A DNA stretch of 36,584 nucleotides from an uncultured Campylobacter sp. (GTDB lineage: Bacteria; Campylobacterota; Campylobacteria; Campylobacterales; Campylobacteraceae), in NCBI RefSeq assembly GCF_938017705.1, contig NZ_CALIIS010000210.1, positions 1-36,584 of the forward strand, in the 5' to 3' direction. Shown in pieces: positions 29,454 through 36,584 of the stretch. A model generated the notes under the pieces. The model was not told where the DNA came from, made no database searches, and saw only the letters and a program-made list of their open reading frames with translations. Within the stretch, counting starts at the first letter, position 1. The number at the start of each line of letters is the position of its first letter. The translations under genes were made by a program, and so were the position numbers.

Positions 29454-32186
29454 ATGAAAAAGCTTATATTTTTTATCTCCGCCCTGCTTTGCTCTTTGAG
29501 CCTTTACTCCGCAGATACCAACCCGGACGCGCCACTTAAGCTCGATCCTAGTGTAGTGCACGGCGAACTGGCAAATGGCGTGAAATTTTATATCCTCAAA
29601 AACGATGTGCCAAAAAATAGCGCGCTTTTTTACCTCAACGTAGCCGCAGGTAGCGTCGATGAAAATGACGACGAGCAGGGTCTTGCGCACTTCGTCGAGC
29701 ATATGGCATTTAACGGCAGCGAGCACTTCGATAAAAACGAGCTAGTCCATACCCTGCAGCGCCTTGGAGTAAAATTCGGCGCCGATCTCAATGCACAGAC
29801 TGGCTTTGAAAACACCACATACAACATCCAGACCCAAGTAAGCGACGAGACACTAAAGGACGTATTTTTGGTGCTGCGCGATTATGCAGGCGGCGTGAAA
29901 TTTGACGAGAACGAAACGCAAAAGGAAAAAGGTGTAATCTTAGAGGAAGCAAAAAAAGGCTTTGAGAGGCGCTTTTACGAAAAGCGCGCCACATATTTAT
30001 ACCCTAATTCCATATTTTCCAGACGCTTTCCGATCGGACAAAATGAAATCATCAAAGGCGCCACTGGCGAGCAACTAAAAAAATTCTACGCGCGCAACTA
30101 CCTTCCTAGCGCCATTAGCATCATAGTCGTGGGCGACGTAAACGTTGAGCAGATTAAAAACCTAATCAAACAAAATTTTAGCTCTCTTTCTGCGCACGGC
30201 GAAAAAATCCCGCGCGATCTTAACCTGCGCCCCTTTGAAAGCGGGCTAGCAAGCACCGTGGAACCTGAGCTCGGCGCCAATGTCGCTAGCGTGCTTTACG
30301 CAGGCAAATATGAGCCGCTAAGGAGCTACGGCGCACTTAAGAATGAGTGGCTGCAAGCCTACGTATCGAGGCTGATGGAGCTTGGATACGACGCGATGAA
30401 TGTAAATGCCAAAATTCCGCTTAAAGCCTATTTCGGCTCGGACGATCTGTTTAAAAACCGCAGACTATACAGCATAAGCGCAAATATTTTTAATTTCGAC
30501 GCCAACGCCACATTAAGTAGTCTTTTTAGCGCGATCAAAGGGGTACGCGAACACGGATTTAACAATGACGATTTTGATAGCGTTAAGGCGGAATTTAAAC
30601 ATCAAGTGCAAGCCGATCTGCTTAAAAACGATACGCAAAGTGCGCAAATAGGAGCGCTACTTGATTTCGTACAAAACGGCAATGTAAAGCTTAGTAAGCA
30701 AGACGAGCACGATCTAAGCCTCAAGGCATTAGAAGAAATAACGCTAGCGGATGTTAATAAATTTTTCTCTAAGATAACAGATGGAGCGAGATTTACGGAG
30801 ATTATCTCGGCAAAGGATTTGGGCATTAGCCAAAAAGACGCGAAGCTGCTCTACGAAAAAGCGCTGCCGTTTAATTTCGCTGCTTCGAAGCTTGCTTCCA
30901 AGCAGCTTGCGGGAGCAAATTTAAAAGAGGCGGAATTTAAAGCGCAAAAAGGCGCTAGCGGCACTGAAATTTTGGAGTTTAAAAACGGCGCGAAGGTAAT
31001 TTTAAAGCCCCTTAAAAGCGAGAAAAATAAAATCGCCCTCGCAGCCATTAAAAAAGGTGGCTACGCGCACTTCGGCAAAGCTCGTGGCGAAATTTTAACT
31101 GCGCTGCTAAACTCTGGCACCATAGGCGAGCTAAACGAATACGAGGCGGGACGCTTGACCTCAAAATTTGATTATAAGCTAAGATTTAGGATGGATGACG
31201 CAGACTGCGGTTTTAGAGGCGCAGGAGCGGATCTGGAGGCGATGACACACGAGCTTTACGCAAGATTTAGCGAGCCGCTAATTCATGCAAGCTCGCTTAC
31301 AAAATACAAAACCGACGCGCTTTCGGCGATTGCGCTACGAGACGAGACGGCGGAATTTAAATTCGGCGAGCAAATTTTAAAATCTCTATATTCGGGAGAT
31401 ATAGCTCGTAAGCAGCCGCTTAGCGTAGATGACGTAAAGAACGCAAATCTTGCCGATTTACAGCGCGATGCGGATGAAATTTTTTCAGGTGCTGGAGATT
31501 TTATCTTTGTGCTTAGCGGCGATTTTGAGCCTGTGCGCGCAAAACAAATTCTAGCCAAATATATCGGCAATCTAAAACCCGGCACAAGCAGCGCTACGCC
31601 TAAAACTTTGATGCTAAATACTTCTAGCGGCGAGATTGTGCAAGACTACGGAGATAGTGATAAAAGCGAAGTTCGGATGATTTTTTCAAACTATGAGCTG
31701 CAAAATTTTGACTTTTCAGACACTTATAAATTTCAAGCGCTAAAAAGCGTGCTAAGCAATCGTATCGTCGAGCAGATCCGCGAGGCGCGCGGACAAATTT
31801 ATTCGGCGATGGTACATAGCGCCTATGTGCGTGAGCCACAAATCGCAGCGAGCTTGAATGTATCGTTTTCTACCGAGCCGAAAGACGCCCGTGCGGTTGC
31901 AGCAAGCGTGAGTGAAATTTTAAAACAGATCGAAAGCTCGGGCGCAAAAGATAGCGAGCTGGCAAATTTCAAAAAAGCTCAAATTCTATCGACCAAAAGA
32001 GCTGTGCAGACGAATGATTTTTGGCTTGCTAATATCACTGCGCACGAGCTTTACGGCTATCCGCTCTATGACGAAAAAAGCTACGCAGCAAGCATAAACG
32101 CAGTAAAAAGCGCGGATGTGCAAGAAGCCGCGCAAATGCTAAGCGATAGGCTATTTACGGCGATTTTAAATCCAAAGGAGCGTTGA
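29454..32186 (+). CDS. Periplasmic M16 zinc metalloprotease (PqqL-like)
   Basis: 910 residues. The signal peptide is MKKLIFFISALLCSLSLYSA. The inverted zinc motif HFVEH (His79, Glu82, His83) is intact, and the third ligand is expected in KGVILEE near 160-165. The length fits two fused M16 halves; the second half (from about 490) lacks a zinc motif, as is normal. The protein resembles PqqL/FusC, periplasmic proteases that cut imported proteins or peptides into small pieces. AAGGA precedes the ATG. Its stop touches the start of a BacA/SbmA-type transporter, suggesting that peptides cut in the periplasm are then taken up. Confidence 0.92.
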   Translation: MKKLIFFISALLCSLSLYSADTNPDAPLKLDPSVVHGELANGVKFYILKNDVPKNSALFYLNVAAGSVDENDDEQGLAHFVEHMAFNGSEHFDKNELVHTLQRLGVKFGADLNAQTGFENTTYNIQTQVSDETLKDVFLVLRDYAGGVKFDENETQKEKGVILEEAKKGFERRFYEKRATYLYPNSIFSRRFPIGQNEIIKGATGEQLKKFYARNYLPSAISIIVVGDVNVEQIKNLIKQNFSSLSAHGEKIPRDLNLRPFESGLASTVEPELGANVASVLYAGKYEPLRSYGALKNEWLQAYVSRLMELGYDAMNVNAKIPLKAYFGSDDLFKNRRLYSISANIFNFDANATLSSLFSAIKGVREHGFNNDDFDSVKAEFKHQVQADLLKNDTQSAQIGALLDFVQNGNVKLSKQDEHDLSLKALEEITLADVNKFFSKITDGARFTEIISAKDLGISQKDAKLLYEKALPFNFAASKLASKQLAGANLKEAEFKAQKGASGTEILEFKNGAKVILKPLKSEKNKIALAAIKKGGYAHFGKARGEILTALLNSGTIGELNEYEAGRLTSKFDYKLRFRMDDADCGFRGAGADLEAMTHELYARFSEPLIHASSLTKYKTDALSAIALRDETAEFKFGEQILKSLYSGDIARKQPLSVDDVKNANLADLQRDADEIFSGAGDFIFVLSGDFEPVRAKQILAKYIGNLKPGTSSATPKTLMLNTSSGEIVQDYGDSDKSEVRMIFSNYELQNFDFSDTYKFQALKSVLSNRIVEQIREARGQIYSAMVHSAYVREPQIAASLNVSFSTEPKDARAVAASVSEILKQIESSGAKDSELANFKKAQILSTKRAVQTNDFWLANITAHELYGYPLYDEKSYAASINAVKSADVQEAAQMLSDRLFTAILNPKER

Positions 32187-33154
32187 TGTTTGCTTCATTT
32201 TTTAAAAACAAAAAATGGGCATTTTGGGCATATTCGGGAATATTTTTTCTAATTGCGATTAATTGGTATCAAACTACCTTAAATGTGAGAATAAACGAAT
32301 GGTACCGCGCGTTTTACGATCTGTGCCAAAACGTAGAACGTCATACGCTAGAGGAATTCTACGCACAGATGAAGGTCTTTTTATGGATAGCGATGCCTTC
32401 CGTTATCGCCGGGGTTTCGGAGCGATACGCAGCGCGGGTTTGGGCATTTAAATGGCGAGAAGCGATAAGCTTTTCCTATTTTTCATACTGGAAAAAGGTA
32501 AGCAAAGATATCGAAGGCAGCTCGCAACGTATCCAAGAGGATATCTTTCGTTTCTCAAAAACTATCGAAGAGATGGGCACGAGAGTGCTTTCGGCAGCTA
32601 TGACGCTGTTTGCGTTCATACCGGTGCTGTGGGGACTTAGCAGCAATGTCCCTTTTGAATTTCTAAAAAAAATCCCCGGCTCGCTCGTCTGGATCGCGCT
32701 TTTAGTTAGCATTGGCGGATTAATAATTTCTTGGTTGGTGGGCTGGTATCTGCCGAGACTGGAATACAATAACCAAAAGGTCGAGGCGGCGTTTAGAAAA
32801 GAACTTGTTTTTGCGGAGGAGGATAAGATAAATTACGCAAGCGAGGAAAAAATTCTTTTATTATTTGATAAGATCAAATATAACTATTTTAAACTGTATC
32901 TGCATTACTGCTATTTTGATATGTGGTTCAACTCATTTTCGCAGTTTCTAATGATCGTACCTTACTTGATAATGGGTCCTGGGTTATTTACTAAGGTAAT
33001 TACGCTTGGAGTTATGGTGCAGGTAAGTAACGCTTTTAATCAAGTGCGCGGTAGTTTTAGTATTTTTATGAATAACTGGACGACGATCACGGAGCTTCGC
33101 TCAATCCATATGCGACTTAAAGAGTTTGAAAAAAATATCGATTACAAGGGCTAG
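32186..33154 (+). CDS. BacA/SbmA-family inner-membrane peptide transporter
   Basis: 322 residues from the ATG at 32186 (TGATG overlap with the M16 stop). AAAGGAG ends 5 nt before it, a better distance than the TTG at 32183. It has about six membrane segments without any ATP-binding domain. Family features include LNVRINEWYRAFYDLCQN near the N-terminus, then IEGSSQRIQEDIFRFSKTIE and FNQVRGSFSIFMNNWTTITE near the end. It is shorter than E. coli SbmA (406). The family imports peptides and peptide antibiotics using the proton gradient. Coupling with the M16 protease suggests use of peptides as nutrients. Confidence 0.85.
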   Translation: MFASFFKNKKWAFWAYSGIFFLIAINWYQTTLNVRINEWYRAFYDLCQNVERHTLEEFYAQMKVFLWIAMPSVIAGVSERYAARVWAFKWREAISFSYFSYWKKVSKDIEGSSQRIQEDIFRFSKTIEEMGTRVLSAAMTLFAFIPVLWGLSSNVPFEFLKKIPGSLVWIALLVSIGGLIISWLVGWYLPRLEYNNQKVEAAFRKELVFAEEDKINYASEEKILLLFDKIKYNYFKLYLHYCYFDMWFNSFSQFLMIVPYLIMGPGLFTKVITLGVMVQVSNAFNQVRGSFSIFMNNWTTITELRSIHMRLKEFEKNIDYKG

Positions 33155-33172
33155 ATAAAATTTCGCCCGCAT

Positions 33173-33230
33173 CTTGCGGCCCTAGACTTCGCTTTCTAAA
33201 TTTAAAGCAAAATCCCGGGTCGCAAGCTTT
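33173..33230. terminator. Candidate terminator between the BacA-like gene and the cyd cluster
   Basis: CTTGCG (33173-33178) pairs with CGCAAG (33221-33226). Inside, GCTTT and AAAGC form a second stem around CTAAATTT. CTTTT follows the outer stem. It lies between convergent genes and may stop either transcript; the large loop makes it uncertain. Confidence 0.35.
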
Positions 33231-33246
33231 TAAAATTTCTACGCTT

Positions 33247-33351
33247 TTACTGCTCTCTTTTTTCGTGATGAGTAATGTTTAGCTTTATAAATTTATAGCT
33301 CGCGATTAGCAAGATCATCCAAATCGCGATGAAAACTAAAGATTTGATCAT
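33247..33351 (-). CDS. 34-residue single-span membrane protein downstream of cydB
   Basis: The ATG at 33351 follows AAGGA 8 nt earlier. The product starts with a hydrophobic helix, MIKSLVFIAIWMILLIASYK, then FIKLNITHHEKREQ, a short polar tail with two His. Size, one membrane helix and position after cydAB are like the CydX/CbdX-type accessory subunits of cytochrome bd, but I see no sequence match to E. coli CydX. It lies 130 nt after the cydB stop, so it may be co-transcribed. It could be a new accessory subunit or an unrelated small protein. Confidence 0.6.
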   Translation of the reverse strand: MIKSLVFIAIWMILLIASYKFIKLNITHHEKREQ

Positions 33352-33481
33352 TTTTTAATCCTTAAAATTTTTATAATGCGGCGCATAAAAAGCGTCGCCG
33401 ATATGAAATTTAACTAAGCGCAAAAGCGCGCACGGCCTCGCCGCCACACGGCGCGCGGAAGCCGTGCTAGAGCTGGCGTGC

Positions 33482-34588
33482 TTAATAATGCTCGCTTGAA
33501 AGCTCCTCTTTATCGAGCTTCTTAGCATCCATCGCGCGCCAAACATAGCTTATATAACCCAGCACGAAAGGCACTATAAACGACACGTAAAACATCGTCT
33601 TAAGCGTATAGAGGCTCGAGCTTGCATTGCTTATCGAAAGCGAGCTTTGTAGGTCGAAATTTGACGGATAAAACGCCGTGTGATTTAGTCCTAGGATCAA
33701 AAATACGCTCGTTACCGCGCATACGACGCCCACGCCATAAAAAAATATCCCGCGCACGCTGCTTGTAAATGCGCCTTTGAATATTCCCACCAACACCAGC
33801 ACGACGCCGAGCAGTAGCAAAACTAGCGCCGCAGGCAGGCTTAGGTAGTTATGCAGATACTTAAAGCTCTCAAGGCTTACGACGCCGTCGGCGCCAACTG
33901 CGTAGCCCTGCTTTAACAAAACCCACGCCAAAAACGCGATGAAAAAAACCAAAAACGCGCTAGCATTAAATTTAAGCGAGGCTTTGAGCTTGGCGATCAT
34001 TTCAGGCTCGGCGATATTGTTCATCAAATATAAGCTCGCTCCAGTTCTGGCGCAGAAAAATAGCGCAAACCCTAAGATGTAATTAAACGGATTTGCTAAC
34101 GCCTCAAGCCCGCGAGCGGAGTTTTTCCACTGTACGAAATTATTCTGCCCCAGCGCGAATTCGCTGCCGCTAAAAAGCGTCGAGACGATGATACCAAGCA
34201 GGATCGTGCCCAATGAGCCGTTTATGAAAAGAAAGGCTTCATAAGTTTTAGCGCCCAAGAAATTATCGGGCTTTTTTCTGTATTCGTAGGCGACGGCTTG
34301 GATTATAAAGCAAAAAAGCAGAGCCATCCACGCCCAATACGCCCCGCCGAAGCTGGTCGCATAAAATAGAGGAAACGCCGCAAAGCACGCCCCGCCGAAC
34401 ATCACGAGCGTAGTAAACGTAAGCTCCCATTTCTTGCCGATGGAATTTATTATAAAATCCTTCTCGGTTTCATTCTTCGCCAGCGTAAAAAGCAGCGTCT
34501 GACCGCCCTGCACGAAGAGCATAAAAACTAAAATTCCGCCCAGAAGCGAAATCACGCACCACCAATAAATTTGAAAAATTTCGTGCAT
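33482..34588 (-). CDS. cydB: Cytochrome bd-type quinol oxidase subunit II
   Basis: 368 residues, about eight to nine membrane segments. It starts MHEIFQIYWWCVISLLGGIL; later FAAFPLFYATSFGGAYWAWM and LNHTAFYPSNFDLQSSLSI match CydB family regions. It pairs with CydA to oxidise quinol and reduce O2 to water without proton pumping. The start is one base after the cydA stop. Codon use and AAATTT-like words match the Campylobacter-like body of the window. The family in this group is sometimes called CioB (cyanide-insensitive). Confidence 0.95.
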   Translation of the reverse strand: MHEIFQIYWWCVISLLGGILVFMLFVQGGQTLLFTLAKNETEKDFIINSIGKKWELTFTTLVMFGGACFAAFPLFYATSFGGAYWAWMALLFCFIIQAVAYEYRKKPDNFLGAKTYEAFLFINGSLGTILLGIIVSTLFSGSEFALGQNNFVQWKNSARGLEALANPFNYILGFALFFCARTGASLYLMNNIAEPEMIAKLKASLKFNASAFLVFFIAFLAWVLLKQGYAVGADGVVSLESFKYLHNYLSLPAALVLLLLGVVLVLVGIFKGAFTSSVRGIFFYGVGVVCAVTSVFLILGLNHTAFYPSNFDLQSSLSISNASSSLYTLKTMFYVSFIVPFVLGYISYVWRAMDAKKLDKEELSSEHY

Positions 34589-34589
34589 C

Positions 34590-36119
34590 TTAAAATCCTA
34601 TCTTTATCTGTTTTAGCATGATCTTTATCTCGGCTATGAATAAAACCGTAAATAAAACCGCAAAGAGCGCGAACGAGATCATTATGTTCGTTCCTGCCAG
34701 GCTCGTAGCTGCGACGCCCACCGGCATAAGATCTTGTATCGCCCACGGCTGGCGCCCTACTTCGGCTACGATCCAGCCCGCCTCGCACGCGACGTATCCC
34801 AAAGGAATGCTAAAGACGCAAAGCCATAGAATTTTCTTGTATTCGGCGAGGTTCTTTCGCATCGCCAAAAATAGCGTCACGAAAAATAGCAAGATAAAAT
34901 AGCTTCCCAGAGCCACCATCACGTGGAAGCTGTAAAAGGTAAGCGCCACGGGAGGGACGATCTGCTTCGCGTCGTCAAGGTAGCCGTAGCCTAAATTTTG
35001 CATATTTTGGTTACCAAATAAAATTTCGCGCGCTTGCTGCATCGCCGCGGTGTCATTCGCGTCTTTGGCGAGCTTGTAATCCTTTAGCGCTTGCAGGGCG
35101 ATTTTGCCTTTTTCGATCTTTTTATCCGCGCCTTCGATGCCGAATTTTTCGTTTCCAAATACCAAATCATCGATGCCCGGAGTAAAATTATCAAGCCCTC
35201 TCGTAGCCATTAGTCCTAGCGCATAAGGCGCTTTAATCTCAAATAAAAACGGTTCCTTATCGTCTCCCGCGGTTTTGCTCGGATTTAAAACTCCAGCCGC
35301 GACGATGCCCGCGTTTACTTCACCTTTATACAGACCCTCCATCGCAGCAAGCTTCATCGGCTGCTTTTGCGCGACCTGATAGGCGCTCTCGTCACCGCTA
35401 AATAGCACGAAAAGCGAGCTTAGCATACCGAAGCTTGCCGCTACGATGAAGCTTTTTTTAGCAAGCGCGAAATCTTTGTTTTTTAGCATATAAAACGCCG
35501 AAATTCCAAGCACGAAAAGCGCCGCGGTAATGTAGCCGCCGCCGACGGTATGTAAAAATTTAGCCACTCCGAAGTGAGATAGCGCGATATCTAAAAAATT
35601 GCTCATCTCGTTACGCATCGTATCTGGATTAAAGCTCGTACCAACAGGGTTTTGCATCCAAGCATTCGCGATTAAGATCCAATACGCGCTTAAATTTGAT
35701 CCGATCGCCACGAGCCAGGTTGAAAGAAGATGAAATTTTTTGCTTACGCGATCCCAGCCGAAGAACATTACCGCAAAGAAGGTAGCCTCTAAGAAAAACG
35801 CCAGCAAGCCCTCAATCGCAAGCGGCGCGCCGAAGATGTCGCCCACGAACCAGCTGTAATTCGCCCAGTTGGTGCCGAACTCAAACTCCAGAATCAGCCC
35901 CGTGGCCACGCCGATGGCGAAGTTGATGCCGAAGAGCTTCATCCAGAACTTGGTCGTCTGTTTCCAAAACGCCCGCCCCGTGCGGACGTACATCGTCTCC
36001 ATCAAGGCCATGACGACGCCCAGCCCAATCGTGAGCGGCACAAACAGCCAGTGATAGATGGCCGTCAGCGCAAACTGCGCCCGCGACCAGTCGATCAAAG
36101 AAGTATCCAATTGTTGCAT
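34590..36119 (-). CDS. cydA: Cytochrome bd-type quinol oxidase subunit I, apparently chimeric at the 5' end
   Basis: 509 residues from the ATG at 36119, which gives the usual N-terminus MQQLDTSLIDWSRAQFALTA; a longer frame upstream overlaps the DUF4492 gene. Heme b595 His18-equivalent lies in AIYHWLFVPLTIG. WFVGDIFGAPLAIEGLLAFF and WILIANAWMQNPVG are conserved CydA regions, and a Q-loop lies in about 250-340. The frame is intact throughout, but base composition changes near 35.8 kb. The first ~90-110 codons use G/C-ending codons and lack AAATTT words, and there is no Shine-Dalgarno before the ATG, as in Bacteroidetes. The rest looks like the neighbouring Campylobacter-like genes. See the finding on this junction. 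Confidence 0.93.
   Translation of the reverse strand: MQQLDTSLIDWSRAQFALTAIYHWLFVPLTIGLGVVMALMETMYVRTGRAFWKQTTKFWMKLFGINFAIGVATGLILEFEFGTNWANYSWFVGDIFGAPLAIEGLLAFFLEATFFAVMFFGWDRVSKKFHLLSTWLVAIGSNLSAYWILIANAWMQNPVGTSFNPDTMRNEMSNFLDIALSHFGVAKFLHTVGGGYITAALFVLGISAFYMLKNKDFALAKKSFIVAASFGMLSSLFVLFSGDESAYQVAQKQPMKLAAMEGLYKGEVNAGIVAAGVLNPSKTAGDDKEPFLFEIKAPYALGLMATRGLDNFTPGIDDLVFGNEKFGIEGADKKIEKGKIALQALKDYKLAKDANDTAAMQQAREILFGNQNMQNLGYGYLDDAKQIVPPVALTFYSFHVMVALGSYFILLFFVTLFLAMRKNLAEYKKILWLCVFSIPLGYVACEAGWIVAEVGRQPWAIQDLMPVGVAATSLAGTNIMISFALFAVLFTVLFIAEIKIMLKQIKIGF
35780..35890. other. Composition switch inside cydA (putative junction)
   Basis: Below ~35,780 the coding sequence has the AT-rich words of the rest of the window (for example GAAATTTTTTGC). 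Above ~35,890 it is uniformly G/C-ending (for example CCCCGTGGCCACGCCGATGG). The switch falls in the best-conserved part of CydA, so the exact point cannot be placed by eye. Confidence 0.55.
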
Positions 36120-36153
36120 ATATAAATGTGTAGTTAGAGTAAGTCGGTGGGGG

Positions 36154-36393
36154 TCAGGGTGTCGCGCGGTGGATGAGTTCTTCGGAGACATACTGCCGGC
36201 GCTCGCCCTCCGTGTCGAAGCGGCTCAGGAAGCGGGGGAAGAAGATCATGCGCAACACGACGAACATGATGATCAGCTTCACCAGGATCAGAATCCACAG
36301 CGTACGCCCCCAGGTCATCTGCCGGAAGCCGTCGATGTAGAAGCGTGCGACGCGCACCAAGGGGTTGCGGGGGCGGTTGTTCTCTACAGTCAT
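36154..36393 (-). CDS. DUF4492 protein, small membrane protein upstream of cydA
   Basis: 79 residues. The core ARFYIDGFRQMTWGRTLWIL followed by VKLIIMFVVLRMIFFPRFL is the DUF4492 signature with one or two membrane helices. DUF4492 genes commonly sit just before cydA in Bacteroidetes and some epsilonproteobacteria; function unknown, presumably oxidase assembly or stability. The stop is 34 nt before the cydA ATG. Its wording (EELIHRA tail, G/C-ending codons) looks Bacteroidetes-like rather than Campylobacter-like. Confidence 0.85.
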   Translation of the reverse strand: MTVENNRPRNPLVRVARFYIDGFRQMTWGRTLWILILVKLIIMFVVLRMIFFPRFLSRFDTEGERRQYVSEELIHRATP

Positions 36394-36584
36394 CTCTTTC
36401 TTTTTGTACCAAATACAATTTTATTCGGGTGCGAAAGTAAGCCCTTTCCTCTTTCTGCGAAACACGTCGCCGCCGACGCATCCCTCTATCCCTCAACCTC
36501 CATCGCCCCTTCTGACGGCCTTGACCTACCCCATGAGCCTCCGCCACTATGCTTTATCCGGTTTAGGGATCGTATCCCTGTTGC
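36394..36584. other. Non-coding end of the window, Bacteroidetes-like upstream region
   Basis: No gene is supported; a longer minus-strand frame here is only another frame of the DUF4492 gene. On the minus strand, TTGTATTTG lies about 20 nt before the DUF4492 ATG, close to the Bacteroidetes -7 element TAnnTTTG, and TTTCGCACC lies upstream. This supports a foreign origin for the end of the window but is weak on its own. Confidence 0.4.

Noticed and set aside
33355..33546. A 63-codon minus-strand frame overlapping the cydB end
   Set aside because: It is out of frame with cydB, Ser/Ala/Arg-rich, without a ribosome site; the 34-residue frame at 33247-33351 is the better candidate.
36134..36547. 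A 137-codon minus-strand frame rich in Arg and Pro
   Set aside because: It is another frame of the DUF4492 gene in GC-rich DNA; the DUF4492 frame has a clear family signature and this one has none.
1..36584. tRNA, rRNA, insertion sequence, prophage or attachment site
   Set aside because: I saw no tRNA T-loop consensus in a plausible fold, no transposase or integrase frame, and no target-site duplications.

Overview
The window reads as a chromosomal segment of a Campylobacter-like epsilonproteobacterium with a moderate to fairly high GC content for that group. The clues are abundant AAATTT/AATTTT words between and inside genes, TATAAT-type -10 boxes without clear -35 boxes, and gene order that I recall from C. 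jejuni: fabH-plsX-rpmF-DUF177-ndk-fdxA facing ahpC, and ppx-fdxB-cosR-folB-plsY. An oral species such as C. gracilis, C. showae or C. rectus would fit, but the sequence alone does not fix the species. The last ~0.7 kb (about 35.8-36.6 kb) has a different style: no AAATTT words, G/C-ending codons, no Shine-Dalgarno before cydA, and a DUF4492 gene of Bacteroidetes type. cydA therefore looks chimeric.

Layout. 1-2.1 kb: 3' end of a periplasmic flavoprotein reductase, a tetraheme cytochrome c and a NapC/NrfH-type quinol dehydrogenase (FccABC-like), followed by a response-regulator stub. 2.3-5.1 kb: proB and proA for proline synthesis, separated by a tiny secreted EF-hand reading frame. 5.5-9.6 kb: polar amino acid (probably cystine) ABC importer with two tandem binding proteins and a transsulfuration-type PLP enzyme. 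10.3-13.1 kb (minus): polA with an unusual low-complexity linker. 13.2-15.1 kb: DUF2249 protein, a multi-TM protein resembling NnrS/heme-copper oxidase subunit I, and a MIP18/DUF59 protein. 15.9-23.0 kb (minus): ppx/gppA, fdxB, histidine kinase, cosR, folB, plsY and a HerA-like ATPase. 23.1-24.0 kb: an atypical methylenetetrahydrofolate reductase. 24.2-24.7 kb (minus): remnants of what looks like an outer-membrane beta-barrel gene. 24.9-28.3 kb (minus): fabH, plsX, rpmF, DUF177, ndk, fdxA. 28.5-33.2 kb: ahpC, a periplasmic M16 protease and a BacA/SbmA-type transporter. 33.2-36.4 kb (minus): DUF4492, cydA, cydB and a 34-residue membrane protein.

How the parts connect. PlsX makes acyl-phosphate, the acyl donor for PlsY encoded elsewhere in the window, and FabH starts the fatty acids that feed PlsX. 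Respiratory genes sit at both ends: FccABC (electrons from quinol to a periplasmic reductase) and cytochrome bd (quinol to O2). CosR, AhpC and the ferredoxins form an oxidative-stress and iron-sulfur theme typical of a microaerobe.

I found no tRNA, rRNA, CRISPR array, insertion sequence or prophage. The most notable items are the chimeric cydA, the CosR-kinase pair, the DUF2249/COX1-like/DUF59 module, the small cyd-operon peptide, the palindromic linker in polA, two degenerate ~20-bp-period arrays, and several decayed small reading frames.
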